From positions 323,064 to 387,063 of the forward strand of contig NZ_JALJCJ010000007.1 in assembly GCF_022899935.1 (NCBI RefSeq): a stretch of DNA of 64,000 bases. Direction: 5' to 3'. Positions 48,106 to 58,578 of the stretch are shown here, one piece after another. Position numbers and translations under genes: made by a program. Each line of letters starts with the position of its first letter. The first letter of the stretch is position 1. The notes beneath the pieces are model-generated. The model saw only the letters and a list, made by a program, of their open reading frames with translations, was not told the origin of the DNA and ran no database searches. This DNA is from Shinella curvata (GTDB lineage Bacteria > Pseudomonadota > Alphaproteobacteria > Rhizobiales > Rhizobiaceae).

Positions 48106-48378
48106 TTACATCTCCTCGCCAAACTTGTCGGCGATGAGCGCATCGAGCGCATCGAGAACGGCCTGCGCCTGCGCGCCCGTCGCCGTCACGAAGACGGAAC
48201 AGCCGGGGCTGGCGGCCAGCATCATCAGGCCCATGATCGAGGTGCCGCCCACCGTCATGCCGTCCTTGGAGACGGTCACTTCGGCGTCGTAGCCATCGAC
48301 CGTCTGGACGAATTTTGCCGAAGCGCGGGCGTGCAGACCGCGCTTGTTGATGATGAGGAGCTCTTTCGAGACGGTCAT
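48106..48378 (-). CDS. ptsH: HPr phosphocarrier protein
   Basis: 90 residues. His16 in KRGLHARASAKF is the phosphorylation site for EI; Ser47 in GGTSIMGLM is the regulatory site for HPr kinase. Alphaproteobacterial HPr mostly works in a regulatory, nitrogen-type phosphotransferase chain rather than in sugar uptake. It lies in the order chvG-hprK-EIIA-ptsH, 15 bp after the EIIA gene. Confidence 0.97.
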   Translation of the reverse strand: MTVSKELLIINKRGLHARASAKFVQTVDGYDAEVTVSKDGMTVGGTSIMGLMMLAASPGCSVFVTATGAQAQAVLDALDALIADKFGEEM

Positions 48379-48393
48379 GGAGGGCAGGGGACC

Positions 48394-48795
48394 TTACTTG
48401 CCGCTGAGGACGCGGCTTGCCACGTTGATATACTTCCGGCCGGCTTCCGACGCGTCTATCAGCGCCTTTTCCATGTTGTTTTCGCCACGGATGCCGGCGA
48501 GCTTGATCAGCATCGGCAGGTTCACGCCGGCGATCACCTCGATCTTCTCGCCCGACATCACCGAAATCGCGAGGTTGGAGGGCGTGCCGCCGAACATGTC
48601 GGTGAGGATGATGACGCCGTGACCCTGGTCGGCGCGCTGGACCGCTTCCAGGATGTCCTGGCGGCGTTGGTCCATGTCGTCCTCGGGACCGATGCAGACG
48701 GTCTCGATCGCCTTTTGCGGACCGACCACATGCTCCAGCGCATGACGAAATTCCTCCGCCAGCCTGCCATGGGTGACAAGCACCAGTCCGATCAT
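48394..48795 (-). CDS. PTS EIIA component, mannose family
   Basis: 133 residues. His9 in VLVTHGRLAEE is the phosphoacceptor; LTDMFGGTPSN is the family motif. No EIIB or membrane EIIC for it is present, so a regulatory role is likely. ATG 48795 with GGAG; the GTG five codons earlier is less likely. Confidence 0.95.
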   Translation of the reverse strand: MIGLVLVTHGRLAEEFRHALEHVVGPQKAIETVCIGPEDDMDQRRQDILEAVQRADQGHGVIILTDMFGGTPSNLAISVMSGEKIEVIAGVNLPMLIKLAGIRGENNMEKALIDASEAGRKYINVASRVLSGK

Positions 48796-48946
48796 CAGCA
48801 ATCGCTCCACTTTCCCAACTCGAAACGGTCGGCCGAATACCGCAATGCAACAATTCCGTCCACCGCTGGGGTGGCCATCTTGTCAATGAAAAGCCCAAGT
48901 GCAAGCCCTAAATGGCCGATTTCGCGTTTTGACGGGGCTTTTGCGA

Positions 48947-49402
48947 TCAAGGATGAAGCAATTCGGGGTGAATTGCGATCAAAGTCGAGAAGGCCGTGGC
49001 GCCGGTAAAGAGCGGCAGGCGGGTCAAAGGCAGGAAGCGGTCAGGCAGAACCTCGAACCGCTCCTCCCCCGGCGGCAATCGCTCGGCAAAGGGTGCCTCC
49101 ATCAGCCGGATGGCCCGATGGAGCACCGCCGCTTCGATGGTTTCGACGGTGACGATGCCGGCGCCGCGCACTTCCACAAGGCCGGCAATGCTTTTTGGCG
49201 CGCGCGAGATCAGGCGGCCGTTGGCCTCGGAGACCAGTACCTGATCGTCGCTGACCATGGCAGCAAACAGGCCGCGCCCGCGGGCTTCCTCGATAGAGTG
49301 GAGGGCGACGGCGCTCTTGCCGCTGCCGGAGGGTCCGATGAAGAGAAGTCCCGTCGTGCCGATGACGATTGCCGTTGCGTGCACGTTTACGGGCGCGGTC
49401 AT
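48947..49402 (-). CDS. hprK: HPr kinase/phosphorylase, short alphaproteobacterial type
   Basis: 151 residues: only the C-terminal catalytic domain of the Gram-positive enzyme (about 310 residues). Walker A GPSGSGKSA, catalytic Asp in VSDDQVLV. It would phosphorylate Ser47 of the HPr encoded nearby. ATG 49402 overlaps the chvG stop by four bases (ATGA). The link to an envelope sensor kinase is typical of rhizobia. Confidence 0.93.
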   Translation of the reverse strand: MTAPVNVHATAIVIGTTGLLFIGPSGSGKSAVALHSIEEARGRGLFAAMVSDDQVLVSEANGRLISRAPKSIAGLVEVRGAGIVTVETIEAAVLHRAIRLMEAPFAERLPPGEERFEVLPDRFLPLTRLPLFTGATAFSTLIAIHPELLHP

Positions 49403-51192
49403 TTGTGGGGGCCGGCCGGCAGCGAGAGGGTGAAGCGGGCGCCGGACAGCGTACCGGTTTTCTTGTCGACGATGTTGTCGGCCTTCAGCGTGCCGCCATG
49501 CGCCTCGGCGATCTGGCGCGAGATCGAGAGGCCGAGACCGGAATTCTGGCCGAAGTCCTCGGTCGCCGGGCGGTCCGTGTAGAAGCGCTCGAAGATGCGA
49601 TCGATGTTTTCCGCCTGGATGCCGGGGCCGTTGTCCTCGACCTGGATGATGCAACGGTCGTTGCGGCCACGCGACAGGCGCACGACGATGCGTCCGCCCG
49701 GATCCGGCACGAAGGAGCGGGCATTTTCAATCAGGTTGGTGACGATCTGGCCGATGCGCAGCTCATAGCCCGAAATCTCGAACTTGACCTTCGGATTGTC
49801 CTTGCGATCGACGACGAAGTCGAGGCTGACAGGTTTCTTGCGCGTATTGACCTGTCGCGAGATGTCGATGAGGTCGCCGAGCAGTTTTTCGAGGTCGACG
49901 GTGCGCGCATCGCTGCGCGCCAGTTCCGCGTCGAGCCGCGAGGCATCGGAAATGTCGCTGATCAGGCGGTCGAGACGGCGCACGTCATGCTGGATGATAT
50001 CGAGCAGCCGCTTCTTCGAATCGTCCGTGCGGGCGAGCGGCAGGGTTTCGACGGCGCTGCGCAGCGAGGTCAGCGGGTTCTTCAGCTCGTGGCTCACATC
50101 GGCGGCAAAGCTTTCGATCGCGTCGATGCGATCGTAAAGCGCATTCGTCATCTGACGCAGCGCGATAGACAGATTGCCGATCTCGTCTTGCCGCACGGAG
50201 AAATCCGGGATTTCCTCGCGCTCCTTCGCACCCCGCCGCACGCGGATCGCCGCCGCCGAAAGACGGCGCAGCGGATTGGCGATGGTCGAGGAGAGCAGCA
50301 GCGACAGCGCGATGTTGACGAGGCCGGCGACACCGGCGACGCGCATGATGGCGAGGCGCTCGGCATGCACGATCTTGTCGATATCGCCCGCCTGCGTTGA
50401 CAGGAGGAGAACGCCGAGCACGGCGCGGAAACGTTGTACGGGCACGGCGACCGAAACGATCAGCTCGCCCTTGTCGTTGACGCGCACCACCGCACCGCGC
50501 ACGCCGGTCAGCGCATTCATCACTTCCGGATAGATCGAGCCGTCGCCGCCGGGCGCTTCCTTGTATTGCGGCAGGTTGCCCGGCTGGAGCACGCGGTTGA
50601 ACCAGACGTTCAGTCGCTCGGTAATGCTGGTGCTCTCCGGCTCGACGGGCGGCAGGTCGAAGCGCAGCACCTGGCCCTGCGTATAGAGATGACGCGAATC
50701 GAGCAGCAGGTTGGCATCTGTGTCGTAGATGCGGGCGCGCGTGCGGGTCGGCGAGATCAGCCGTCGCAGGACCGGCGCGACGCGCTCCGGATTGATCGGA
50801 AATTCCAGGTCTTCGTCGTTCGGCAGCGGCGTGATGCTTTGGCCGGCCTGCAATTCCAGAAGCTTTTCCGGATCGATGGTGATCGAATTCGTGTCGACAG
50901 AGGCCGAGGCGGAAATCGCGCCGGCGATGATCTCGCCCTGGGTCAGCAGGCTTTCGACGCGCGCATCGATCAGCCCCTCACGGAACTGGTTGAGGTAGAG
51001 AATGCCCGCGACGAGCACGACCAGCGCAACGAGATTGAAGAACAGGATGCGGCGCGTGAGGCTGGAAAAGACGGCATTGCCGAAGATGCGGCGTGCGATC
51101 GTGAAGGGATGCGTCCAGCGGCGGCGCAGCGAGCGCGGCGCGGGCCTGCCCTCGACGTCGTCTCCATCCCTGTCCGGCACGGTCTGCAACAC
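49399..51192 (-). CDS. chvG: Sensor histidine kinase ChvG/ExoS
   Basis: Membrane sensor that with ChvI controls acid and envelope response, exopolysaccharide and host interaction in rhizobia and Agrobacterium. 597 residues. Membrane helices at about 48-66 and 281-303 flank a periplasmic sensor of about 210 residues; HAMP follows, then His368 in DVSHELKNPLTSL and the ATPase (NLIENARSF, DNGPGI, GLGLSI). In Ensifer, ExoR inhibits it; exoR is not in the window. 86 bp after chvI. Confidence 0.96.
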   Translation of the reverse strand: MLQTVPDRDGDDVEGRPAPRSLRRRWTHPFTIARRIFGNAVFSSLTRRILFFNLVALVVLVAGILYLNQFREGLIDARVESLLTQGEIIAGAISASASVDTNSITIDPEKLLELQAGQSITPLPNDEDLEFPINPERVAPVLRRLISPTRTRARIYDTDANLLLDSRHLYTQGQVLRFDLPPVEPESTSITERLNVWFNRVLQPGNLPQYKEAPGGDGSIYPEVMNALTGVRGAVVRVNDKGELIVSVAVPVQRFRAVLGVLLLSTQAGDIDKIVHAERLAIMRVAGVAGLVNIALSLLLSSTIANPLRRLSAAAIRVRRGAKEREEIPDFSVRQDEIGNLSIALRQMTNALYDRIDAIESFAADVSHELKNPLTSLRSAVETLPLARTDDSKKRLLDIIQHDVRRLDRLISDISDASRLDAELARSDARTVDLEKLLGDLIDISRQVNTRKKPVSLDFVVDRKDNPKVKFEISGYELRIGQIVTNLIENARSFVPDPGGRIVVRLSRGRNDRCIIQVEDNGPGIQAENIDRIFERFYTDRPATEDFGQNSGLGLSISRQIAEAHGGTLKADNIVDKKTGTLSGARFTLSLPAGPHK

Positions 51193-51278
51193 CTGATTCT
51201 ATTCCTCATGCGGGCGGCATTACGCCACCGACCGCGGCATGCCATCGCTGCCGCGGTTCATGCAAGCGATTTTACGCC

Positions 51279-52016
51279 TTAAGCCGCTTCGCGGAAACGG
51301 TAGCCGACACCATAGAGCGTTTCGATCATGTCGAAATCGGTATCGACCATCTTGAACTTCTTGCGCAGCCGCTTGATGTGGCTGTCGATGGTGCGGTCGT
51401 CGACATAGACCTGCTCGTCATAGGCGGCGTCCATCAGCGAATCGCGGCTCTTCACCACGCCGGGGCGCTGGGCCAGCGAATGCAGGATGAGGAACTCCGT
51501 GACCGTCAGCGTCACCGGTTCGCCCTTCCAGGTGCAGGTGTGGCGCTCCTGGTCCATGACGAGCTGGCCGCGTTCCAGCGAGCGGGCGGCGACTTCGCCG
51601 GCTTTGGCCGGCGTGCCGGCAGCACCACCGCCGGCCGAGGCTGCGGCTTCGCGGCTCGAGGCGCGGCGCAGGATCGCCTTGACGCGCTCGACCAGCAGGC
51701 GCTGCGAGAACGGCTTGGTGATGAAGTCGTCGGCCCCCATCTTCAGGCCGAACAGCTCGTCGATCTCTTCATCCTTGGAGGTGAGGAAGATGACCGGAAT
51801 GTCCGACTTCTGGCGCAGGCGGCGCAAAAGCTCCATGCCGTCCATGCGCGGCATCTTGATGTCGAAGATGCCGAGATGCGGCGGGCGGGCGAGAAGGCCG
51901 TCGAGCGCGGACGCACCGTCCGTATAGGTCTCGACCTTGTAACCTTCCGCCTCAAGGGCGATCGACACGGATGTGAGAATGTTCCGGTCGTCGTCGACGA
52001 GTGCGATCGTCTGCAT
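51279..52016 (-). CDS. chvI: Response regulator ChvI
   Basis: 245 residues. Receiver domain with Asp52 ([10 protein letters not shown]), DDD near the N-terminus and Lys in FLTSKDEE; a Gly/Ala-rich linker at about 125-145; then an OmpR-type winged helix ([21 protein letters not shown]). ATG 52016 gives the known N-terminus [10 protein letters not shown]; the frame opens 62 codons earlier without similarity. Divergent from pckA. Confidence 0.97.
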   Translation of the reverse strand: MQTIALVDDDRNILTSVSIALEAEGYKVETYTDGASALDGLLARPPHLGIFDIKMPRMDGMELLRRLRQKSDIPVIFLTSKDEEIDELFGLKMGADDFITKPFSQRLLVERVKAILRRASSREAAASAGGGAAGTPAKAGEVAARSLERGQLVMDQERHTCTWKGEPVTLTVTEFLILHSLAQRPGVVKSRDSLMDAAYDEQVYVDDRTIDSHIKRLRKKFKMVDTDFDMIETLYGVGYRFREAA

Positions 52017-52162
52017 CCTGTTAGTCTCCATATTCATCGGCGCCTTTCCCGACCTCGGATCCGAGTTCCTGTCCTGGATGTGATGCGCCTTCCTGGGGGT
52101 AAAGGTGGAACAAATTGTGGCAGAGATAAAGGATGACGTTTCAGAGTGGTTTTCCAATGGGC

Positions 52163-52229
52163 TTTTAAATCGATTATTCAACCGATTAAAAAAGTCAGAC
52201 AAATATTTAAATCGATTAAATAATTGATA
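52163..52229. promoter_or_regulatory. AT-rich CGATTA repeat cluster between chvI and pckA
   Basis: CGATTA occurs at 52171, 52183 and 52213, each within an AT-rich context; two copies form near-palindromes (TTTTAAATCGATTA, and TTTAAATCGATTAAAT at 52206). Copies 1 and 2 are 12 bp apart. The rest of the 314-bp gap shows nothing more that I can name. Candidate LacI-type site (PckR in Ensifer controls pckA); identity is inference. Confidence 0.5.
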
Positions 52230-52330
52230 TTATTGCCAAATTTCCGATTGCCTCTTGTTTTTGTGACAGGAGCAGATTAGCTTCCGGCAAAATTCACCAT
52301 GGGTCTTCGTCCACGGAGGAAATCTGGACC

Positions 52331-53941
52331 ATGCAGGAAATTGGCGTTCGCAACCCCGATCTGGGGCTCACCGCGATGGGTATCAACACCAACGGCACGG
52401 TCCGGTATAACTTTGCAGCAGAAGCGCTCTATGAAGAGGCGCTCGGCCGCGGCGAAGCTGTCAAGACTGCCCATGGCGCCCTTCGCGCCCTGACCGGCCA
52501 GCACACCGGCCGCTCGCCGAAGGACAAGTTCGTCGTTCGCGATGAAAACACCGAAGGCGCCATCTGGTGGGACAACAACAAGGCCGTGTCGCGCGAGCAT
52601 TTCGATGCGCTGCATGCCGACATGCTGGCCCATGCCGGCAGCCGTGACCTCTTCGTGCAAGACCTCGTCGGCGGTGCCGACACGGACTACGCGCTGCCGA
52701 CCCGCGTCGTCACTGAGCTAGCCTGGCACTCGCTGTTCATCCGCAACCTGCTCATCCGCCCGGAAGAGAAGGATCTGGCCGGCTTCGCCCCGAAACTGAC
52801 GATCATTGATCTCCCGACCTTCAAGGCCGATCCGGCCCGCCACGGCGCGCGCACCGAAACCATGATCGCCTGCGATTTGTCGCGTGGTATCGTTCTGATT
52901 GCCGGCACCTATTATGCCGGTGAAATGAAGAAGTCGGTCTTCACCGTTCTGAACTGGCTGCTGCCGTCGGAAAAGGTCATGCCGATGCATTGCTCGGCCA
53001 ATGTCGGCCCGGATGGCGACGCCGCTGTGTTCTTCGGCCTGTCCGGCACCGGCAAGACGACGCTCTCGGCCGATCCGAACCGCACGCTGATCGGCGACGA
53101 CGAGCACGGCTGGGGTGAAAACGGCATCTTCAACTTCGAAGGTGGCTGCTACGCCAAGACCATCCGTCTTTCGGCCGAAGCCGAGCCGGAAATCTACGCC
53201 ACGACCCAGCGTTTCGGCACCGTTCTGGAGAACGTCGTGCTCGATGGCAATGGCGTTCCCGATTTCAACGACGGCTCGCTGACGGAAAACACCCGTTGCG
53301 CCTATCCGCTGCACTTCATTCCGAATGCCAGCGAGACCGGCCGTGCGCCGCATCCGAAGACGATCATCATGCTGACGGCCGATGCCTTCGGCGTGATGCC
53401 GCCGATCGCCAAGCTGACGCCCGACCAGGCCATGTACCACTTCCTTTCCGGCTACACCGCCAAGGTTGCCGGCACGGAGCGTGGCGTGACCGAGCCGGAA
53501 GCCACTTTCTCGACCTGCTTCGGCGCCCCCTTCATGCCGCGTCACCCGACTGTCTACGGCAACCTCCTGAAGGAACTCATCGCCGAACACGGCGTCGATT
53601 GCTGGCTCGTCAACACCGGCTGGACCGGCGGCGCCTATGGCGAAGGCCGCCGCATGCCGATCAAGGCGACGCGCGCTCTGCTCGCCGCCGCCCTCGACGG
53701 CTCGCTGAAGAGCGCGCTTTTCCGCCGCGACGACAATTTCGGCTTCCAGGTTCCGGTCTCGGTTCCCGAGGTCGATACCAAGATCCTCGACCCGCGCTCG
53801 ACCTGGGCCAATGGGGCCGCTTACGACAAGCAGGCCCAGAAGCTCGTCGACATGTTCATTGCCAACTTCGAGAAGTTCGAAGACCAGGTGGATGGCAGCG
53901 TGCGCGACGCGGCGCCCGGCCTCAAGGTCGCCGCCGAGTAA
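52331..53941 (+). CDS. pckA: Phosphoenolpyruvate carboxykinase (ATP)
   Basis: First committed gluconeogenic step, oxaloacetate to PEP, needed for growth on dicarboxylates. 536 residues. Kinase-1a P-loop GLSGTGKTT, metal-site [20 protein letters not shown] and [16 protein letters not shown] 52331 with GGAGG at 52315-52319. Ends in a strong terminator. Confidence 0.98.
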   Translation: MQEIGVRNPDLGLTAMGINTNGTVRYNFAAEALYEEALGRGEAVKTAHGALRALTGQHTGRSPKDKFVVRDENTEGAIWWDNNKAVSREHFDALHADMLAHAGSRDLFVQDLVGGADTDYALPTRVVTELAWHSLFIRNLLIRPEEKDLAGFAPKLTIIDLPTFKADPARHGARTETMIACDLSRGIVLIAGTYYAGEMKKSVFTVLNWLLPSEKVMPMHCSANVGPDGDAAVFFGLSGTGKTTLSADPNRTLIGDDEHGWGENGIFNFEGGCYAKTIRLSAEAEPEIYATTQRFGTVLENVVLDGNGVPDFNDGSLTENTRCAYPLHFIPNASETGRAPHPKTIIMLTADAFGVMPPIAKLTPDQAMYHFLSGYTAKVAGTERGVTEPEATFSTCFGAPFMPRHPTVYGNLLKELIAEHGVDCWLVNTGWTGGAYGEGRRMPIKATRALLAAALDGSLKSALFRRDDNFGFQVPVSVPEVDTKILDPRSTWANGAAYDKQAQKLVDMFIANFEKFEDQVDGSVRDAAPGLKVAAE

Positions 53942-53962
53942 GATTCGGTCATGATTCACGTG

Positions 53963-53989
53963 AAACCCGGCTCCCAAGGCCGGGTTTTT
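53963..53989 (+). terminator. Intrinsic terminator of pckA
   Basis: AAACCCGGC/GCCGGGTTT stem, 7-base loop, TTTTT tail, 22 bp after the stop. Confidence 0.92.
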
Positions 53990-54053
53990 CGTCTCGGCAA
54001 ACGGCTTTCCGTTTGCCTGTTCGCCGGCTACAACGGCCCGGAAAGGAATTTCC

Positions 54054-54488
54054 ATGGCCAGCGACCCTCTTTACATCAGCAACACGATCACCATTGCCGG
54101 CTGGGAATTGACCGAGCAATTCGTGCTGGCGGGCGGTCCCGGCGGGCAGAACGTCAACAAGGTATCGACGGCGGTCCAGCTGTTCTTCGATCTCAGGAAT
54201 TCACCCTCGCTGAACGAACGGGTCAAGGCAAACGCCGAAAAGCTTGCAGGCCGCAAGGTTTCCAAGGATGGCGTTTTGATGATTGAGGCGAACCGCTTCC
54301 GCAGTCAGGAGCGCAATCGCGAGGATGCGCGCGAGCGGCTGAAGGAGTTGATCCTCAAGGCGGCTGAACCGCCGCCGCCGCCGCGCCGGAAAACAAAGCC
54401 GACGAAAGGCTCGGTCGAGCGCCGGCTCAAGGAAAAATCCGGACGGTCGGATGTGAAGCGCCTGCGCGCCAAGCCCGGCGGCGATTGA
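54054..54488 (+). CDS. arfB: Peptidyl-tRNA hydrolase ArfB (ribosome rescue)
   Basis: Frees ribosomes stalled on mRNA lacking a stop codon. 144 residues, too short to be a classical release factor. GGQ at 30-32 in GGPGGQNVNKVST, then a basic, Pro/Lys-rich C-terminal tail (from about 105) that in ArfB enters the empty mRNA channel. ATG 54054 with GGAAAGGA. Confidence 0.95.
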   Translation: MASDPLYISNTITIAGWELTEQFVLAGGPGGQNVNKVSTAVQLFFDLRNSPSLNERVKANAEKLAGRKVSKDGVLMIEANRFRSQERNREDARERLKELILKAAEPPPPPRRKTKPTKGSVERRLKEKSGRSDVKRLRAKPGGD

Positions 54489-54593
54489 TTGCCGCAACTT
54501 GGCCGTTTATGCGTGAGATGAAAACGAAACCTTTCCTTTGCGGAAAGGCTCTGCTTTAGTTCGAAAAAACAAGACCAGAAACGGGAGGTTGGC

Positions 54594-55106
54594 ATGGGTC
54601 TCTTCAGCTTTATCAAGAACGCCGGCAAGAAGCTGGGCATCGGTGGCGACGACGAAGCGCCGGAGGCCGAAGCGGTCAAGAAGGAGCTCGATTCCTTCGA
54701 TCTCGGCACAAAGAATGTCGAGGTTTCCGTCGAAGGCGACAAATGCGTGCTGAAGGGTGTCGTGGCCGACCAGACCGCCTTCGAAAAGGCCGTCATCGCC
54801 GTGGGCAACACGCTCGGCATTTCCAAGGTGGAAGCCGCCGACCTCAAGGTCGCGCCCGAATCCGGCCTGAAGCTCGAAAAGCTGGACCTGACCGAACTTT
54901 TGAAGACCTCGACACCGGCAGCGGCACCGACGCTCTACACGGTCAAGAAGGGCGACAATCTCTGGAAGATCGCCGAGGCGCATTACGGCAAGGGCAAGGG
55001 CACCAAGCATACGGTGATCTTCGACGCCAACCGGCCGATGCTGTCCCATCCGGACAAGATCTATCCCGGCCAGGTCCTGCGCATCCCGGATCTCTCGGAA
55101 GCATAA
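54594..55106 (+). CDS. kbp: BON-LysM protein, potassium-binding Kbp-like
   Basis: 170 residues. N-terminus MGLFSFIKNAGKKLG, BON domain about 25-95, LysM about 113-165 (LYTVKKGDNLWKIAEAHYG, PGQVLRIP). E. coli Kbp (YgaU) is a cytoplasmic K+ binder; no signal peptide here either. ATG 54594 with GGGAGG. Confidence 0.92.
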   Translation: MGLFSFIKNAGKKLGIGGDDEAPEAEAVKKELDSFDLGTKNVEVSVEGDKCVLKGVVADQTAFEKAVIAVGNTLGISKVEAADLKVAPESGLKLEKLDLTELLKTSTPAAAPTLYTVKKGDNLWKIAEAHYGKGKGTKHTVIFDANRPMLSHPDKIYPGQVLRIPDLSEA

Positions 55107-55730
55107 GTGGCGATGTCCGAGCGCGGCCTCGCTCCGGGGTTGCGCTATTTCCCTGATCATTTCGACCGTGCCGCGCAGGAGGCCCTTGTCGCGGCCATCA
55201 GGCAAGTCGTGGCTGACGCGCCGCTCTTCGTGCCGCGCATGCCGAAGACCGGAAAACCCATGTCGGTCCGCATGACCAATTGCGGATCGCTCGGCTGGGT
55301 GACGGACAAGGAGCGCGGCTACCGTTATCAGTCCACGCACCCGGAAACCCACAGGCCCTGGCCGGCCATTCCCGAGGCGCTTCTGGCGCTGTGGAAGGAT
55401 GTTTCCGGCTTCGACAAGCCGCCCGAGGCCTGTCTCGTCAATTTCTATGATCCCGACGCGAAGATGGGCCTGCATCAGGACTGCGACGAAAACGAATTCG
55501 GCGCGCCGGTCGTCTCCGTCTCGCTGGGCGATCAATGCCTGTTCCGCGTCGGTGGCGTATCACGCAACGATCCGACGCGGTCGTTCAGGCTTTCGAGCGG
55601 CGATGTCTTCGTGTTCGGGGGCGAAAGCCGGCTGATCTTTCACGGCGTCGACAGGATCTATCCAGATACGTCGACGCTTTTGAAGAATGCCGGGCGGATC
55701 AATCTCACGCTTCGCCGGGTAAATCCATAA
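55107..55730 (+). CDS. alkB: Alpha-ketoglutarate-dependent dioxygenase AlkB
   Basis: Oxidative repair of 1-methyladenine and 3-methylcytosine in DNA. About 207 residues. Iron ligands His123-x-Asp125 (GLHQDCDENE) and His179 (IFHGVDR); 2-oxoglutarate Arg197 and Arg203 in RINLTLRRV. GTG 55107 follows directly on the kbp stop with GGAAG at good spacing; ATG 55113 is the alternative. Meets coaA head-on with 5 bp between. Confidence 0.94.
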   Translation: MAMSERGLAPGLRYFPDHFDRAAQEALVAAIRQVVADAPLFVPRMPKTGKPMSVRMTNCGSLGWVTDKERGYRYQSTHPETHRPWPAIPEALLALWKDVSGFDKPPEACLVNFYDPDAKMGLHQDCDENEFGAPVVSVSLGDQCLFRVGGVSRNDPTRSFRLSSGDVFVFGGESRLIFHGVDRIYPDTSTLLKNAGRINLTLRRVNP

Positions 55731-55735
55731 GCCGG

Positions 55736-56731
55736 CTACAGTTTGCGCAGCGCCACCGTCTCGATGAGGTGGTCCTTACCCTTTTGCAGGATGAGATCGG
55801 CACGCGGGCGGGTCGGCAGGATGTTCTGGTGCAGGTTCTTCAGGTTGATGTTGCGCCAGAGGTTCTCCGCAATCGCCAGCGCCTCGGCCTCGCTGATCGT
55901 CGCGTAGCGATGGAAATAGGAATCCGGGTTGCGGAAGGCGGTTTCGCGCAGCCGCATGAAGCGATCGACATACCAGGCGTGGATCAGCGTTTCCTCGGCA
56001 TCGATATAGATCGAGAAATCGAAAAAGTCGGAAACCATCGGCACGATCTTGCCGTCCGCCGGCAGATTGCGCGACTGAAGAACGTTGATGCCCTCGAAGA
56101 TCAGGATGTCCGGCCGGTCGATGGTGCGGAAGGTGTTGGGCAGCACATCATAGGTGAGGTGAGAATAGGTCGGCGCCTGCACGGCCTTCTTGCCCGCCTT
56201 GATGGCCGAGAGGAAACGCAGCAGCGCGCCGATATCGTAGCTCTCGGGAAACCCCTTGCGCTCCATCAGGTTTTCGCGCTGAAGCACAGCGTTCGGATAG
56301 AGGAAACCGTCGGTCGTCACGAGATCGACCTTGGGGCTCGAGGGCCAGCGCGACAGGAGTTCCATCAGGATGCGGGCCGTGGTCGACTTGCCGACCGCGA
56401 CAGAACCCGCGATCCCGATGACGAAGGGCGTCTTGGCCTCGTCCGACAGGGTCAGGAAGCGCTTGCGCTGCTCGAACAGCATCTGCGAGGATTCGACATG
56501 CGCCGAGAGCAGGCGCGACAGCGACAGGTAGATTCGCCGGACCTCGTCGAGATCGATCGGGTCGTTCAGCGAGCGCAGGCGCTGGACCTCATCCGCCTTC
56601 AGCGTCAGGGGTGTGTCGGCCCGGAAATGCGCCCATTCGTCTGCCGTGAAAAAGCGGTAGGGCGAATAATCCCGGTTGCCGAAATCATCCGGAATATCCG
56701 GCTGGGTCTTGTCACGCGCTGCCTGAATCAT
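55736..56731 (-). CDS. coaA: Pantothenate kinase, type I
   Basis: First step of coenzyme A synthesis. 331 residues. P-loop [33 protein letters not shown]. Last gene of the hisB-to-coaA run, overlapping hisE by one base. The co-location of coaA with his genes is usual in rhizobia. Confidence 0.97.
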   Translation of the reverse strand: MIQAARDKTQPDIPDDFGNRDYSPYRFFTADEWAHFRADTPLTLKADEVQRLRSLNDPIDLDEVRRIYLSLSRLLSAHVESSQMLFEQRKRFLTLSDEAKTPFVIGIAGSVAVGKSTTARILMELLSRWPSSPKVDLVTTDGFLYPNAVLQRENLMERKGFPESYDIGALLRFLSAIKAGKKAVQAPTYSHLTYDVLPNTFRTIDRPDILIFEGINVLQSRNLPADGKIVPMVSDFFDFSIYIDAEETLIHAWYVDRFMRLRETAFRNPDSYFHRYATISEAEALAIAENLWRNINLKNLHQNILPTRPRADLILQKGKDHLIETVALRKL

Positions 56732-57051
56732 CAGCTTTTCCGGCTGGCCTTCTCCACGAGACCGGATTGGCTCGTGCGCCGCTCCAGCTCCCCCATGACA
56801 TCTTGTAACGCCACGCCGCCGATTTTCAATACGACCATCAGATGATAGAGCAAATCGGCCGTTTCGCTCGTCAAGGCGGCTTTGTCCCCCTCGATGGCCG
56901 CGATAACGGTCTCGACGGCCTCTTCTCCGAGCTTTTTTGCCGCTTTCTGCTGCCCGGCCGCCACGAGCTTCGCCGTCCAGCTTTCCGACGGATCGGCCTT
57001 CGAACGGGCGTCGACGATTTCGACCAGGTCTGCAAGAGTGAAGGTGCTCAT
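56731..57051 (-). CDS. hisE: Phosphoribosyl-ATP pyrophosphatase
   Basis: Second step of histidine synthesis. 106 residues. MazG-like fold with [14 protein letters not shown] and [13 protein letters not shown] metal-binding helices. Separate from HisI, which is not in the window. Confidence 0.96.
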   Translation of the reverse strand: MSTFTLADLVEIVDARSKADPSESWTAKLVAAGQQKAAKKLGEEAVETVIAAIEGDKAALTSETADLLYHLMVVLKIGGVALQDVMGELERRTSQSGLVEKASRKS

Positions 57052-57060
57052 GGGGCCTCC

Positions 57061-57837
57061 TCAGTCCAGCCGCATGGCAATGCCATGCTCGGCCATGTAG
57101 CGCTTGGCTTCGCCGACCGTGTAGGTGCCGAAGTGGAAGATCGAGGCGGCGAGAACCGCCGTCGCATGGCCGTCGCGCACGCCCTCGACCAGGTGGTCGA
57201 GCGTACCGACGCCGCCGGACGCGATGACCGGCACCGAGACGCGGTCGGCGATGGTGCGGGTCAGCGCGATGTCATAGCCGCCCTTCTGGCCGTCGCGATC
57301 CATGGAGGTGAGCAGCAATTCGCCCGCCCCGCGTTCGACCATCTTTTCGGCGAAGGTCACGGCGTCGATGCCGGTCGCCTTGCGGCCGCCATGGGTGAAG
57401 ATCTCCCAGCGGTCCTCTTCGCCTTCGGCCGAGACCTTCTTCGAATCGATCGAGACGACGATGCACTGGTTGCCGAACTTGTCGGCGGCTTCGGCGACGA
57501 AATCCGGGTTCGACACGGCGGCCGAGTTGATCGACACCTTGTCGGCACCGGCGAGCAGCAGCTTGCGGATATCCGCCACCGTGCGCACGCCGCCGCCGAC
57601 GGTCAGCGGCATGAAACAATGATCGGCCGTGCGCGCCACGACGTCGAAGATCGTGTCGCGGTTGTCGGAGGAGGCGGTGATGTCGAGGAAGCAGAGTTCA
57701 TCGGCACCGGCCGCATCATAGACTTTGGCCGATTCGACGGGATCGCCGGCATCGACGAGATTGAGGAAGCTGACACCCTTGACGACGCGGCCGTCCTTGA
57801 CGTCGAGGCAGGGTATGACGCGAGCTTTCAGGGTCAT
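57061..57837 (-). CDS. hisF: Imidazole glycerol phosphate synthase cyclase subunit
   Basis: 258 residues. With HisH converts PRFAR and ammonia to IGP and AICAR. Catalytic Asp in [11 protein letters not shown] near the N-terminus and in [16 protein letters not shown] and ASGGVG phosphate motifs. Overlaps the hisA stop by ATGA. Confidence 0.97.
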   Translation of the reverse strand: MTLKARVIPCLDVKDGRVVKGVSFLNLVDAGDPVESAKVYDAAGADELCFLDITASSDNRDTIFDVVARTADHCFMPLTVGGGVRTVADIRKLLLAGADKVSINSAAVSNPDFVAEAADKFGNQCIVVSIDSKKVSAEGEEDRWEIFTHGGRKATGIDAVTFAEKMVERGAGELLLTSMDRDGQKGGYDIALTRTIADRVSVPVIASGGVGTLDHLVEGVRDGHATAVLAASIFHFGTYTVGEAKRYMAEHGIAMRLD

Positions 57838-58577
57838 GCGGCTTCTCCCCGTGCTGCACGAATGGCAGCCAGCGCTTCGGCAGGATCGATGCGGCCGTCA
57901 TAGAGCGCCCGGCCGGAAATTGCGCCCTCGAGCTTGCGCGCATCGGGCGCGACGAGACGGTGGATATCGTCCATCGATGCAAGACCGCCCGAGGCGATGA
58001 CCGGGATGGAGACGGCCTCGGCGAGCTCCAGCGTCGAGGCCCAGTTGATGCCGGCGAGAATGCCGTCGCGGTCGATGTCGGTGTAGATGATCGCGGCGAC
58101 GCCGGCCCCTTCGAACTTCTTCGCGAGCTCGATCACGCCGAGCTCCGAGGCTTCCGCCCAGCCCTCGACGGCAACCTTGCCACCCTTGGCGTCGATGCCG
58201 ACGGCGACCTTGCCGAGGAATTTTTTGCAGGCCTCAATGACCAGCGCCGGATCGCGCACGGCGACGGTGCCGAGGATGACGCGGGAGAGACCGCGCGACA
58301 GCCAGTTTTCGATATGGTCGAGGGTGCGGATGCCACCGCCGAGTTGCACCGGGTTCTTCGTGGCTTTCAGGATGGCATCGACGGCGGCGCCGTTGACGCT
58401 TTCACCGGCGAAGGCGCCGTTGAGGTCGACGACATGCAGCCACTCGAAGCCCTGGTCTTCAAAGGCTTTCGCCTGGGCGGCCGGGTCGGGATTGTAGATG
58501 GTGGCCTGGTCCATGTCGCCGAGTTTCAGGCGAACGCACTGGCCGTCTTTCAGGTCGATGGCGGGAAAGAGAATCAT
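57834..58577 (-). CDS. hisA: ProFAR isomerase (HisA)
   Basis: Fourth step of histidine synthesis. 247 residues, half-barrel relative of His[15 protein letters not shown] with catalytic Asp8, GGGIRT, TDIDRDG with the second Asp. ATG 58577 lies one base after the hisH stop; the upstream open frame is inside hisH. Confidence 0.97.
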   Translation of the reverse strand: MILFPAIDLKDGQCVRLKLGDMDQATIYNPDPAAQAKAFEDQGFEWLHVVDLNGAFAGESVNGAAVDAILKATKNPVQLGGGIRTLDHIENWLSRGLSRVILGTVAVRDPALVIEACKKFLGKVAVGIDAKGGKVAVEGWAEASELGVIELAKKFEGAGVAAIIYTDIDRDGILAGINWASTLELAEAVSIPVIASGGLASMDDIHRLVAPDARKLEGAISGRALYDGRIDPAEALAAIRAARGEAA

Positions 58578-58578
58578 T

